Shown one piece after another: positions 43,930-53,240 of a stretch of 64,000 nucleotides of DNA; position 1 is the stretch's first letter; each line of letters begins with the position of its first letter. The translations under genes and the position numbers were made by a program. Below the pieces are notes generated by a model. The model saw only the letters and a list, made by a program, of their open reading frames with translations. It made no database searches and was not told the origin of the DNA. This DNA comes from Streptomyces genisteinicus (GTDB taxonomy: Bacteria; Actinomycetota; Actinomycetes; Streptomycetales; Streptomycetaceae): positions 3,362,501-3,426,500 of the forward strand of contig NZ_CP060825.1 of the NCBI RefSeq assembly GCF_014489615.1, written 5' to 3'.

Positions 43930-44760
43930 TCAGTTGGCGAACTGACGGTCCCTCACGGCCCGCCAACGCTCCGTCAGCCGCCCGTACGCCGCCACCGCGG
44001 CCTCGCCGTCCCCCGCCCGCAGCGCCTCGAGGCCCTCCGCCGCGTCAGCGGCCGAGCGGTCGCCCGCGAGCTGGTCGCCGGGCAGCGCGTGGACGAGCCC
44101 GCCGTAGTCCAGCTCCACCAGCGACCGCGGGTGGAACTCCTCCAGCCACCGGCCCACGTCCACCAGGCTCTCGGTCAGCGGCCCCTCGTCGATGGCCTCC
44201 CGCAGCGTGCGCAGCGCCCGCGCCAGCCGGCGGCGCGCCTGGACCATCGGCGTCCGGTACCGCAGCGCGGGCACCGCCTCCTCGTAGGCCCGCTCCTCGT
44301 CCGTGAAGAGGACGAACCAGCCCACCGGGACGCCCCACACCGCCGACCTGATCCAGGGGCGCGCGTCCGGGTTGCGCTCCCTCCACTGCTCGTAGTCGGC
44401 CGCGGCCTGCCCCCGCACGACCGGCGGCAGCACCACGTCCAGCAGGGGAGCCGGCAGCCGCCCCGGCAGCTCCTCCAGCGCCAGCCACCCCCGCAGCCTG
44501 GTCCGCCAGGGGCAGACGCACACGACCCCGTCGACCTCGGTCACGAAGGCGTCCGCGCTCTCGTGGACCGGGACGGCGACCGGCGGAGTGGGCAGCAAGT
44601 CGGCGAGCGAACGGCGCAGTTCGTCCTGCGCGGTGGGCGCCCTGCCGGTCCGGGCGTAGCGCGCCCAGTGGCCGCGCTCCGGCTCGGGGAAGGCCACCAG
44701 CGGCTCGTAGATCCGCAGATAGGCCGTGTACGGGACGAGAACCGAGGACAGCGCGGGCAT
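43930..44760 (-). CDS. Conserved actinobacterial protein of unknown function
   Basis: A 276-residue soluble protein (MPALSSVLVPYTAYLRIYEP at the start). It has no signal peptide, membrane helix or familiar motif that I recognise. The middle is rich in aromatic and charged residues (WGVPVGWFVLFTDEERAYEE), and the last 100 residues are helical. ATG 44760 follows GGAAGG. It is divergent from valine dehydrogenase, with about 150 bp between. It is probably a real gene by length, ribosome site and composition. Confidence 0.8.
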   Translation of the reverse strand: MPALSSVLVPYTAYLRIYEPLVAFPEPERGHWARYARTGRAPTAQDELRRSLADLLPTPPVAVPVHESADAFVTEVDGVVCVCPWRTRLRGWLALEELPGRLPAPLLDVVLPPVVRGQAAADYEQWRERNPDARPWIRSAVWGVPVGWFVLFTDEERAYEEAVPALRYRTPMVQARRRLARALRTLREAIDEGPLTESLVDVGRWLEEFHPRSLVELDYGGLVHALPGDQLAGDRSAADAAEGLEALRAGDGEAAVAAYGRLTERWRAVRDRQFAN

Positions 44761-44914
44761 GGCGTGATCCTTCCACGCCGGTACTCCCGTCGAGGGTGAT
44801 CCGCCGCACCGGGCCTGATCTACGCACGCGTAGGCCTTACCCTTCTGCCCAACCGGACCTTCCCCACCCACAGGAAGGTCCCCCTCCGCCGTCTCGTACT
44901 TGGGAGTCACCACC

Positions 44915-46006
44915 GTGACCGATGTGACCGGCGCCCGTGTCGACGTACTGAACACCCTGTTCCGATCGGAGCAGGGGGGACACGAGCAAGTCGTGCTGTG
45001 CCAGGACCGCGCCACCGGCCTCAAGGCCGTCATCGCCATCCACTCCACCGCCCTGGGCCCGGCCCTCGGCGGCACCCGCTTCTACCCGTACGCCTCCGAG
45101 GAGGAGGCCGTCGCCGACGCGCTGAACCTCGCGCGGGGGATGTCCTACAAGAACGCCATGGCCGGACTGGACCACGGCGGCGGCAAGGCCGTGATCATCG
45201 GAGACCCCGAACTGATCAAGACCGACGAGCTGCTGCGCGCCTACGGCCGTTTCGTGGACTCCCTCGGCGGCCGCTACGTCACCGCCTGCGACGTCGGCAC
45301 CTACGTGGCCGACATGGACGTCGTGGCGCGCGAGAGCCGCTGGGTGACCGGCCGCTCCCCGGCCAACGGCGGGGCGGGCGACTCCTCCGTGCTCACCGCG
45401 TACGGCGTCTTCCAGGGCATGCGCGCCTCGGCCCAGCACCTGTGGGGCGCCCCGTCGCTGCGCGGCCGCAGGGTCGGCGTCGTCGGCGTCGGCAAGGTGG
45501 GCCACTACCTGGTGGAGCACCTGCTGGAGGACGGCGCCGAGGTCGTGATCACCGATGTGCGCGAGGAGTCGGTGCGCCGGATCACCGCCAAGCACCCCCA
45601 GGTCACCGCGGTCGCCGACACCGACGCCCTGATCCGCACCGAGGGCCTGGACGTGTACGCGCCCTGCGCGCTCGGCGGCGCGCTCGACGACGACACCGTC
45701 CCGGTGCTCACCGCGACCGTGGTCTGCGGCGCGGCCAACAACCAGCTCGCCCACCCCGGCGTGGAGAAGGACCTCGCGGACCGCGGGATCCTCTACGCCC
45801 CCGACTACGTCGTCAACGCCGGCGGGGTCATCCAGGTCGCCGACGAACTCCACGGCTTCGACTTCGACCGGTGCAAGGCCAAGGCCGCGAAGATCTTCGA
45901 CACCACGCTGGCAATATTCGCACGTGCGAAGGAAGACGGTATTCCGCCGGCCGCCGCGGCCGACCGGATCGCCGAGCAGCGGATGGCGGAGGCCCGCCGG
46001 CGCTGA
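44915..46006 (+). CDS. vdh: Valine dehydrogenase (Glu/Leu/Phe/Val dehydrogenase family)
   Basis: A 363-residue NAD-dependent oxidative deaminase of branched-chain amino acids. It has the dimerisation and substrate domain with catalytic Lys in [18 protein letters not shown], and an NAD fold with [13 protein letters not shown]. The length equals that of Streptomyces Vdh. It feeds 2-oxoacids to fatty acid and polyketide precursors. GTG 44915 follows GGGAG; TTG 44900 is an alternative. Confidence 0.93.
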   Translation: MTDVTGARVDVLNTLFRSEQGGHEQVVLCQDRATGLKAVIAIHSTALGPALGGTRFYPYASEEEAVADALNLARGMSYKNAMAGLDHGGGKAVIIGDPELIKTDELLRAYGRFVDSLGGRYVTACDVGTYVADMDVVARESRWVTGRSPANGGAGDSSVLTAYGVFQGMRASAQHLWGAPSLRGRRVGVVGVGKVGHYLVEHLLEDGAEVVITDVREESVRRITAKHPQVTAVADTDALIRTEGLDVYAPCALGGALDDDTVPVLTATVVCGAANNQLAHPGVEKDLADRGILYAPDYVVNAGGVIQVADELHGFDFDRCKAKAAKIFDTTLAIFARAKEDGIPPAAAADRIAEQRMAEARRR

Positions 46007-46285
46007 CCCGCGGCACGTCCCGCCCGCCGGTCCGGGGAGAGAAGACTCACCCCGGTCGGCGGGTCGGCGGCGAAGAAGAGGTTAAAATCGCAGTTGACCA
46101 GCGAGGACCAGGCGCCTCGAGGGTTCTGTGAAGTGGCACCTCATGCGGGCGGCGTACCGTATGGCCGCGGAAGCAGGTACCGTTGAAACCCACGGACCGA
46201 GCTCTTCGAGGAGAGCCCGTTCCGCATCATGAACGCGTGTCAAGACTCTGGGGCCGTCGAGCCCCGTCACCGAGGGGGTCGAGCC
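46007..46285 (+). other. Upstream region of the DUF3073 gene
   Basis: 279 bp without a gene. It contains TTGACC at 46094-46099 and several GAGG-rich stretches. I could not set a confident -10. It is probably the promoter and leader of the downstream small gene. Confidence 0.35.
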
Positions 46286-46549
46286 ATGGGGCGCGGCCGG
46301 GCCAAGGCCAAGCAGACAAAGGTCGCCCGCCAGCTGAAGTACAACAGCGGCGGGACTGACCTGTCGCGTCTGGCCAACGAGCTGGGCGCTTCTACTCCGA
46401 GTCCGCTCTCGAACCAGCCGCCCAACGGCGAGCCGTTCGAGGACGACGACGAGGAAGACGACCCGTACGCGCGGTACGCGGACATGTACAACGACGACGA
46501 GGACGAGGACGACGAGTCCGGTTCCTCGTCGCAGCGCCGCGGCGCTTGA
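46286..46549 (+). CDS. DUF3073 small acidic protein
   Basis: 87 residues. The basic N-terminus MGRGRAKAKQTKVARQLKY and following DLSRLANELG are the DUF3073 hallmark; the C-terminal half is an Asp/Glu-rich tail (FEDDDEEDDPYARYADMY). Widely conserved in actinobacteria, function unknown. The charge split suggests nucleic acid or ribosome contact. ATG 46286 has GAGGGGGTC upstream, and a strong terminator follows. Confidence 0.9.
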   Translation: MGRGRAKAKQTKVARQLKYNSGGTDLSRLANELGASTPSPLSNQPPNGEPFEDDDEEDDPYARYADMYNDDEDEDDESGSSSQRRGA

Positions 46550-46563
46550 CGCTTGACTCACCG

Positions 46564-46592
46564 ACCCGGTCCGGGCTTGCCCCGGACCGGGT
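46564..46592 (+). terminator. Terminator of the DUF3073 gene
   Basis: A 12-bp perfect stem (46564-46575 and 46581-46592) with a 5-nt loop, followed by TCTGTGTG, 15 bp after the stop codon. Confidence 0.85.
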
Positions 46593-46731
46593 TCTGTGTG
46601 CTCCGCGTCGGGCTCCCCGGTGTCGTACGGACCGTATCCGCGGGTCAACCGGGCGACTGCCTGCCGGCAGTCGCCGTTTCGGCGTGCCCGGATCCGGTGG
46701 TGCGAACCGGGCATCCCGGGGCCGGCGTCTG

Positions 46732-46778
46732 CCGCCCGGATCATGACCGGCGCACTGATCCGGTCATGATCCGGGCGG
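46732..46778. terminator. 19-bp perfect inverted repeat at the purM 3' end
   Basis: Arms 46732-46750 and 46760-46778 with a 9-nt loop, seven bases past the purM stop. It likely ends the purF-purM transcript and may also stop read-through from the convergent DUF3073 gene. Confidence 0.75.
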
Positions 46779-46784
46779 AAGACC

Positions 46785-47870
46785 TCAGCGCGCGTACCCG
46801 CCGGTGAGCTCCGCGCCGGCCGGCCGGTCGCCGCGGGCGACGATCCGTCCGGCGACCCAGGCGTCCAGACCGCGGTCGGCGAGGGTGGTCAGCGCCACGT
46901 CGACGGAGGTCTCCGGGACGACGGCCATCATGCCCACGCCCATGTTCAGGGTCTTCTCCAGCTCCAGCTGCTCGACCTTGCCGGCGGAGCCGACCAGGTC
47001 GAACACGGCGCCCGGCGTCCAGGTCGAGCGGTCGACCGTCGCGTGCAGGCCGTCCGGGATCACCCGCGCCAGGTTGGCCGCGAGACCGCCGCCGGTGATG
47101 TGGCTGAACGCGTGCACCTCGGTCGTGCGGGTGAGCGCCAGGCAGTCCAGCGAGTAGATCCTCGTCGGCTCCAGCAGCTCCTCGCCGAGCGTCCTGCCGA
47201 GCTCCGCGACCTGTGCGTTGAGCGACATGCCCGCGCGGTCGAAGAGGACGTGCCGGACGAGCGAGTACCCGTTCGAGTGAAGCCCGGAGGACGCCATGGC
47301 GATGACCACGTCGCCCTCGCGGATGCGGTCGGGGCCCAGCAGGCGGTCGGCCTCGACCACGCCCGTGCCCGCGCCGGCGACGTCGAAGTCGTCCGGGCCG
47401 AGCAGCCCGGGGTGCTCCGCCGTCTCGCCGCCGACCAGGGCGGTACCGGCGAGCACGCAGCCCTCGGCGATGCCCTTGACGATCCCGGCCACCCGCTCGG
47501 GGTGCACCTTGCCGACGCAGATGTAGTCGGTCATGAAGAGGGGCTCGGCACCGCACACGACGATGTCGTCCATGACCATGGCGACCAGGTCGTGGCCGAT
47601 CGTGTCGTAGACGCCCATCTGGCGGGCGATGTCGACCTTGGTGCCGACACCGTCGGTGGCGGAGGCGAGCAGCGGGCGCTCGTAGCGCTTGAGGGCGGAG
47701 GCGTCGAAGAGGCCGGCGAATCCGCCGAGACCGCCGAGACCGGCGACCTCGGGGCGCTGCGTCTTCTTCACCCACTCCTTCATCAGCTCGACGGCGCGGT
47801 CGCCCGCTTCGATGTCGACGCCCGCACCTGCGTAGCTGGCGCCGCCTTCGGCAGGATGTGCCTGGGACAT
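46785..47870 (-). CDS. purM: Phosphoribosylformylglycinamidine cyclo-ligase (AIR synthetase)
   Basis: A 361-residue ATP enzyme that closes the imidazole ring of FGAM to AIR. Family motifs: YAGAGVDIEAGDRAV at the N-terminus, LLASATDGVGTK, GGETAEHPG and HITGGGLAANL. It is 34 bp downstream of purF on the same strand, so the two form an operon. Confidence 0.96.
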   Translation of the reverse strand: MSQAHPAEGGASYAGAGVDIEAGDRAVELMKEWVKKTQRPEVAGLGGLGGFAGLFDASALKRYERPLLASATDGVGTKVDIARQMGVYDTIGHDLVAMVMDDIVVCGAEPLFMTDYICVGKVHPERVAGIVKGIAEGCVLAGTALVGGETAEHPGLLGPDDFDVAGAGTGVVEADRLLGPDRIREGDVVIAMASSGLHSNGYSLVRHVLFDRAGMSLNAQVAELGRTLGEELLEPTRIYSLDCLALTRTTEVHAFSHITGGGLAANLARVIPDGLHATVDRSTWTPGAVFDLVGSAGKVEQLELEKTLNMGVGMMAVVPETSVDVALTTLADRGLDAWVAGRIVARGDRPAGAELTGGYAR

Positions 47871-47904
47871 GGCTTTATGAGCTTTCGTGTCGTACTGCGC
47901 GGTC

Positions 47905-49431
47905 TTACGGGCGACGGAGGGCGTCGGCGGCCGCGGTCGCGGCGGGGCCGGCGGCCAGCTCGGTCTCCAGCAGCTGCTTGCCGAGCAGCTCGGGATCGGG
48001 CAGCTCCATCGGGTACTCGCCGTCGAAGCAGGCGCGGCACAGGTTCGGCTTGGCGATGGTGGTCGCCTCGATCATGCCGTCGATGGAGATGTACGCCAGC
48101 GAGTCGGCGCCGAGCGAGGTGCCGATCTCGTCGATCGTCATGCCGTTGGCGATCAGCTCGGCGCGGGTGGCGAAGTCGATCCCGAAGAAGCACGGCCACT
48201 TCACGGGCGGCGAGGAGATCCGGATGTGGACCTCGGCGGCGCCCGCCTCGCGGAGCATCTTGACCAGCGCGCGCTGGGTGTTGCCGCGGACGATCGAGTC
48301 GTCGACGACGACGAGCCGCTTGCCCCGGATGACTTCCTTCAGCGGGTTGAGCTTCAGGCGGATGCCCAGCTGGCGGATGGTCTGCGAGGGCTGGATGAAG
48401 GTGCGGCCCACATAGGCGTTCTTCACCAGGCCGGAGCCGTAGGGGATGCCGCTCGCCTCGGCGTAGCCGATGGCGGCGGGCGTGCCGGACTCCGGGGTCG
48501 CTATGACCAGGTCCGCCTCGGCCGGAGCTTCCTTGGCCAGTTTCCGGCCCATTTCGACACGCGAGAGGTACACGTTCCGACCGGCGATGTCCGTGTCCGG
48601 ACGGGCCAGGTAGACGTACTCGAAGACGCAGCCCTTGGGCTTCGCTTCTGCGAATCGGGAGGTCCGGATGCCGTTCTCGTCGATGGCGATCATCTCGCCC
48701 GGCTCGACCTCCCGCACGAAGCTCGCGCCGCAGATGTCGAGGGCGGCGGACTCGGAGGCGACGACCCAGCCGCGCTCCAGCCGGCCGAGGACCAGCGGGC
48801 GGATGCCCTGCGGGTCACGGGCGGCGTAGAGGGTGTTCTCGTCCATGAACACCAGCGAGAAGGCTCCCCGGACCTCGGGAAGGACCGTGGCGGCCGCCTC
48901 CTCGACGGTCAGCGGCTTGCCGTCCCCGTCGACCTGGCCGGCCAGCAGGGCGGTGACCAGGTCGGTGTCGTTGGTCGCCGCGACCTGGGTGGCCCGCCCG
49001 TTCTCCTTGGGGAGCCGGGCGACCATCTCGGCCAGCTGGGCCGTGTTGACCAGGTTCCCGTTGTGGCCGAGCGCGATCGAGCCGTGGGCCGTCGCCCGGA
49101 AGGTCGGCTGCGCGTTCTCCCACACGGAGGCGCCGGTGGTCGAGTAGCGGGCGTGTCCGACCGCGATATGACCGCTCAGGGAGCCGAGGGAGGTCTCGTC
49201 GAAGACCTGGGACACGAGCCCCATGTCCTTGAAGACGAGGATCTGAGAGCCGTTGCTGACCGCGATACCCGCGGATTCCTGGCCTCGATGTTGGAGGGCG
49301 TAGAGCCCGAAGTAAGTGAGCTTCGCGACCTCTTCACCCGGAGCCCAGACACCGAAGACGCCGCAAGCGTCCTGGGGGCCCTTCTCACCGGGGAGCAGGT
49401 CGTGGTTGAGTCGTCCGTCACCACGTGGCAC
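47905..49431 (-). CDS. purF: Amidophosphoribosyltransferase
   Basis: A 508-residue enzyme, first committed step of purine synthesis (PRPP + Gln to phosphoribosylamine). The catalytic Cys is in DACGVFGVW at about residue 23, so the preceding 22 residues are a propeptide to be cleaved, as in B. subtilis-type PurF. The PRPP loop is VVVDDSIVRGNT. The C-terminal NLCRACFDGEYP fits the iron-sulfur-containing class. GTG 49431 is chosen from the family N-terminus; the ribosome site is poor. Confidence 0.95.
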   Translation of the reverse strand: MPRGDGRLNHDLLPGEKGPQDACGVFGVWAPGEEVAKLTYFGLYALQHRGQESAGIAVSNGSQILVFKDMGLVSQVFDETSLGSLSGHIAVGHARYSTTGASVWENAQPTFRATAHGSIALGHNGNLVNTAQLAEMVARLPKENGRATQVAATNDTDLVTALLAGQVDGDGKPLTVEEAAATVLPEVRGAFSLVFMDENTLYAARDPQGIRPLVLGRLERGWVVASESAALDICGASFVREVEPGEMIAIDENGIRTSRFAEAKPKGCVFEYVYLARPDTDIAGRNVYLSRVEMGRKLAKEAPAEADLVIATPESGTPAAIGYAEASGIPYGSGLVKNAYVGRTFIQPSQTIRQLGIRLKLNPLKEVIRGKRLVVVDDSIVRGNTQRALVKMLREAGAAEVHIRISSPPVKWPCFFGIDFATRAELIANGMTIDEIGTSLGADSLAYISIDGMIEATTIAKPNLCRACFDGEYPMELPDPELLGKQLLETELAAGPAATAAADALRRP

Positions 49432-49890
49432 GGCACCGAGTGTAGGCGAGATCGACCACTGGTCCGAATTGGGGATGCCCGCGACCCCCTTCCGCGGGCT
49501 TCGCCGGCCCCTCGCGAGCCCACCCGGAACCACACGTTCCGACGCCCTCCGGCAGGTCCGGGGACGGGCTCCGAAGATCGCCGGGGTGTCCATTCCGGCG
49601 TCCGCATGCCGGGACGATCGTTGACACACCTGCTGGGAGTCGGCCAGGCTCCCGGGTCATGCAGCTTCCCGGTGACCGGACGGTCACACTCGTGGAGCGC
49701 CGCCACGTCGACCTGGTCCGTGTCGCGAGCGCCATCTGTCGCTGCGTGCGCTAGTTCACACTCCGGCCCGCCTCCCGCGCGGGCCGTCCCCCCGTTTTCC
49801 CGGGCCCCGCCCGGTCTCCTCCGCCACCCTTCCGCGCCGACCCGCGCGTCCGTTCCGGGAGGGTCCGCACCCTTGTGTCTGGAGACACCT
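49432..49890. promoter_or_regulatory. Divergent purF / sulfatase intergenic region
   Basis: 459 bp with no gene. It must hold the purF promoter and the sulfatase promoter. It contains a perfect inverted repeat GTGACC-GGAC-GGTCAC at 49672-49687, a plausible operator for either gene, and a TTGACA hexamer at 49621-49626 without a clear -10. Confidence 0.4.
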
Positions 49891-51309
49891 GTGAACGCGT
49901 ACGAGCCCACCCTGTCCCGGCGTGCCTTCGCCGGCGCCACCGTCGCCGGCGCCGCCGCCGCGGCCGTCGGACTCCCCTCCGCGGAGGCCGCCGCAGCGGA
50001 CTCCGGCCCCGGGGAACGCCCCTTCCGCGCCTCGCGCTCCCTCGGGCGGCACTCCCGGCGGCCCAACATCCTCTTCATCCTCGGCGACGACCTCGGCTGG
50101 GCCGACCTGTCCTCGTACGGCTCGACCCACATACGCACGCCCCACCTGGACCGGCTCGCCCGGCAGGGCGTGCGCTTCACCGACGCCTACTCGGGGTCCG
50201 CGACCTGCTCGCCCACCCGGTTCAGCCTCTACACCGGCCGTTTCCCCGGCCGCACGAAGGGCGGGCTCGCCGAGCCGATCGCCGACCGCACGGCGGGGCT
50301 CGAACCCACCCACCCCACGCTCGCCTCGCTGCTGCGCGACGCCGACTACGCCACCGCGCTGATCGGCAAGTGGCACGCCGGCTACCTGCCCGACTACAGC
50401 CCCACCCGCTCCGGCTGGGACGAGTTCTTCGGCAACTTCGGCGGCGCCCTGGAGTACTACTCCAAGCTGGGGCTCGGCGGCGAGTACGACCTCTACGAGG
50501 GCGACGCCGAGTACCGGGACCTGCGCTACTACACCCGCATCCTGACCGAGCGGGCGAGCGAGTACGTGAGCCGCGACCACGCGAAGCCGTGGCTGCTGAA
50601 CCTCAACTTCACCACCCCGCACTGGCCCTGGATCGCCGAGGGCGACACCGAGGAGAGCGCCGCCGTGACCGCGCGGATCAGAGCCGGGGACCGGCGGGCG
50701 CTCTTCCACGACGACGGCGGCTCGCTCGACAAGTACCGGGAGATGGTCGAGGACCTCGACCGCTCGGTGGGCAAGGTGCTGGACGCCCTCAGGCGGTCCG
50801 GGCAGGAGAAGGACACCCTGGTCTTCTTCGCCAGCGACAACGGCGGCGAGCGCTTCTCCTACAACTGGCCGCTGTCGGGCAGCAAGTCCTCGCTCCAGGA
50901 GGGCGGCATCCGCGTCCCGTCGATCCTGCGCTGGCCGGCCCGCATCGAGGGACACCAGGTCAGCGATCTGCCGGTGTACACACCGGACTGGACGGCGACC
51001 CTGCTGGAGATCGGCGGCGCACGCCCCCACCCGGCGTACCCGCTGGACGGCACCTCGCTCGCGGGCCATCTGCTGCGCGGTGCCGACGTGCCCGAGCGGG
51101 ACCTGTTCTGGCGGGTGCGGGGCGAGCGCGCGCTGCGGCGCGGCGACTGGAAGTACTACCGCGGCAAGACCGGCCGCGACCAGCTCTTCCGGCTCTCCGA
51201 GGACGTCCGCGAGCAGGCCGACAGGGCCACGGCCGAACCGGCCCGGCTGGCGGAGCTGCGCGGCGCCTGGGAGGCCGTGAACGGCACGCTGCTCCCCTAC
51301 CCGTCCTGA
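49891..51309 (+). CDS. Tat-exported sulfatase
   Basis: 472 residues. A twin-arginine signal (LSRRAFAGATVAGAAAAAVG) begins the protein. The sulfatase domain has the formylglycine motif CSPTRFSLYTGR at about residue 106, the metal site ILFILGDDLGWADLSSYG, and TALIGKWHAGYLPDYSP. It is a type I sulfatase acting outside the cell on a sulfate ester; the substrate is unknown. A dedicated formylglycine-generating enzyme is not in the window. GTG 49891 follows GGAG. Confidence 0.92.
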   Translation: MNAYEPTLSRRAFAGATVAGAAAAAVGLPSAEAAAADSGPGERPFRASRSLGRHSRRPNILFILGDDLGWADLSSYGSTHIRTPHLDRLARQGVRFTDAYSGSATCSPTRFSLYTGRFPGRTKGGLAEPIADRTAGLEPTHPTLASLLRDADYATALIGKWHAGYLPDYSPTRSGWDEFFGNFGGALEYYSKLGLGGEYDLYEGDAEYRDLRYYTRILTERASEYVSRDHAKPWLLNLNFTTPHWPWIAEGDTEESAAVTARIRAGDRRALFHDDGGSLDKYREMVEDLDRSVGKVLDALRRSGQEKDTLVFFASDNGGERFSYNWPLSGSKSSLQEGGIRVPSILRWPARIEGHQVSDLPVYTPDWTATLLEIGGARPHPAYPLDGTSLAGHLLRGADVPERDLFWRVRGERALRRGDWKYYRGKTGRDQLFRLSEDVREQADRATAEPARLAELRGAWEAVNGTLLPYPS

Positions 51310-51420
51310 CCGGCGCGCGCCGCCGGTTCCGCCTGACCGGCGCGCGCCGGGCGCGCGCCGCCGTTCCCGTCCCGACCGCTGCGGTCCGGTCCGGGCGGGA
51401 ACGGCGGGCGACAGGCCGGG

Positions 51421-52227
51421 TCAGCGGTCCCGGGCGACCGCTCCGACGCCCTCGCCGTCCGGCGCGGTGAGGGTCAGCGCGCGGTGCTTCACCTCGTAGG
51501 CGAGCGTCCCCTTCTCCAGCAGCGCGGTGAGCTTGCGCTCCAGTTCCATCTCGGGGCCGGGGCACAGCTTGCGGGTGGCGGACACGGGACCGAAGGCGAT
51601 CGTGGTGCCGGAGACCTTCGCCGTGGCGGAGAAGCGGTTGCAGCCGAGGCTGCCGCTCGCCTTCCCGTCCTCGGTGAACGTGAGCTCGGCCTTCTTCTCG
51701 CTCCCCGCGGGCAGCGAGGCGGCCGTCTTCCCGGACACCAGGGAGTCCACCGTCCAGGTGGTGCCGACGAGCGGGGCGGGCTTCTCCTCGCTCAGGGCGA
51801 CGGTGTCGCCGCCGTCGGTGGTGAGGGTGAGCCGCCCGTCGGACAGCCCCGCCTTCAGCTTGCCGGCGAGCGCGGCCCGCAGGGCGTCCTCGAAGCCCTG
51901 GATCCGCTCCTCGCAGGCCATCTCGGTCATCTCGCCCGGGCCGACGGTGAGGGTGTCCCCCTCGATGCTCACATCGGCGCCGAAGTGGTTGCAGCCGTAG
52001 TTGCCCTGGGCCCGGCCCTTCTCGGTCAGTTCGACGTACGCGCCGTCCGGGGCCGCCGTCCGCCGGCCGTCGACGGTGACGCTGTCGACGGACCATCGGG
52101 TGCCGGCGAGTGGCGCGTCGGGCGCCACGGACGTTCCGCCGTCGGAGGAGGACCCCGTCTGAGTGCCGCACGCGGCAAGGGCGAACAGGGCCATCGCGGT
52201 GACAGGAATGCTCAGCTGGTAGCGCAT
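51421..52227 (-). CDS. Lipoprotein with two META (HslJ-like) domains
   Basis: A 268-residue protein with a lipobox (LFALAACG), then two repeats of the META/DUF306 fold at about 45-145 and 150-255. Each begins with a TRWSVDSV or TTWTVDSL strand and has the GNYGCNHF or GSLGCNRF turn. Such proteins are linked to heat or antibiotic stress in the envelope; the biochemical role is unknown. It is convergent with the sulfatase. Confidence 0.88.
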   Translation of the reverse strand: MRYQLSIPVTAMALFALAACGTQTGSSSDGGTSVAPDAPLAGTRWSVDSVTVDGRRTAAPDGAYVELTEKGRAQGNYGCNHFGADVSIEGDTLTVGPGEMTEMACEERIQGFEDALRAALAGKLKAGLSDGRLTLTTDGGDTVALSEEKPAPLVGTTWTVDSLVSGKTAASLPAGSEKKAELTFTEDGKASGSLGCNRFSATAKVSGTTIAFGPVSATRKLCPGPEMELERKLTALLEKGTLAYEVKHRALTLTAPDGEGVGAVARDR

Positions 52228-52297
52228 GTCCCTGGGACGGGGCGGCCCGTCTCCCGGTTCCACGGCGGCTCCGCCCCGGCCGGGGACCGGCGGCGCG

Positions 52298-53089
52298 TCA
52301 GCCGAGAACCGGCAGCAGCGGGCCGAGGTCGGCCCGCTCCCCGCTCGCCCGTACCGTCGCCGCCGCCACCTCGTCCGCCCAGGCCGTGCGCCCGGTGGCC
52401 AGCCGGATCCAGGTCAGCGGATCGGTCTCCACGACGTTGGGCGGCGTCCCCCGGGTGTGCCGGGGCCCCTCGACGCACTGCACCACGGCGAACGGCGGGA
52501 CGCGCACCTCGGTGGAGCCGCCGGGCGCCTTCACCGCCAGCGCGTCCGCCAGCAGCCGGGTGCAGGCCGCCAGCGCCTGCCGGTCGAAGGGGATCTCCAG
52601 CCCGGTGGCGTGGGCGAGGTCGTCGGTGTGGACGACCATCTCGACCGTGCGCGTCACCAGGAAGTCGCCGAGCCGCATCCCGCCGAACCGCATCGGCACG
52701 ATCCGCTCCGGGGAGGACCCCGGCAGGACCGCGTCGAGATCCCGCGCGGTCCGGGCGAAGAGGCCGGCGATCTCCCCGCGGGAGGCGAAGGCCCGGGTGT
52801 CCTCGTCGACCTTCGCCCGCGCGGTCACCGTCGCGAACGGCCAGTCCAGCAGCGCGAGATCGGCCTCCGCCGGCTCGGGGCGCTCCAGGTACCCGACGAC
52901 GAGCGAGGCGACCATGGCGATGTGCGCGCAGAGTTCGCGCACGGTCCAGTCGCCGAGCCGGGTGGGCCGGCCGAACTGGTCGGGCGTCAGCGTGCCGACC
53001 GTCGCGTGCACATGCCCGAACTGGGCCCGGACGGCGTCCACGACCGTGTCGTGGGCGTAGCTGCGGAGTCGTTTCCTGGCCGGTGGCAT
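52298..53089 (-). CDS. Maleylpyruvate isomerase-type mycothiol-dependent enzyme
   Basis: A 263-residue protein. The N-terminal DinB-like four-helix bundle has the metal-binding pattern (TRLGDWTVRELCAHIAMVAS and MVVHTDDLAHA with conserved His), and the C-terminal 90 residues resemble the sterol-carrier fold seen in this family. These enzymes use mycothiol, the actinobacterial thiol, as a cofactor. The substrate is unknown. It lies between the META lipoprotein and purL genes, all on the minus strand. Confidence 0.85.
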   Translation of the reverse strand: MPPARKRLRSYAHDTVVDAVRAQFGHVHATVGTLTPDQFGRPTRLGDWTVRELCAHIAMVASLVVGYLERPEPAEADLALLDWPFATVTARAKVDEDTRAFASRGEIAGLFARTARDLDAVLPGSSPERIVPMRFGGMRLGDFLVTRTVEMVVHTDDLAHATGLEIPFDRQALAACTRLLADALAVKAPGGSTEVRVPPFAVVQCVEGPRHTRGTPPNVVETDPLTWIRLATGRTAWADEVAAATVRASGERADLGPLLPVLG

Positions 53090-53195
53090 GAGGAGACCCT
53101 ACGGCGCGGACGGCCGCTCCGGCGCCGGAAGACCCCACCGCCCGGACGGACATGTCCGGGCGCCGGGCTCCTGCCGGGAGCGGCGCGGCCGACGG

Positions 53196-53228
53196 CGAGG
53201 CCCCCGCCCGGGACGGACGGGGGCCTCG
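53196..53228 (-). terminator. Terminator downstream of purL
   Basis: An 11-bp perfect stem (53196-53206 and 53218-53228) just past the purL stop codon on the minus strand. Confidence 0.7.
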
Positions 53229-53240
53229 GGCACCGCGACG

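Noticed and set aside
49672..49687. GTGACC-GGAC-GGTCAC as a shared purine operator
   Set aside because: It does not match the palindrome near purS or any sequence near purC, so a common purine regulator site is not supported.
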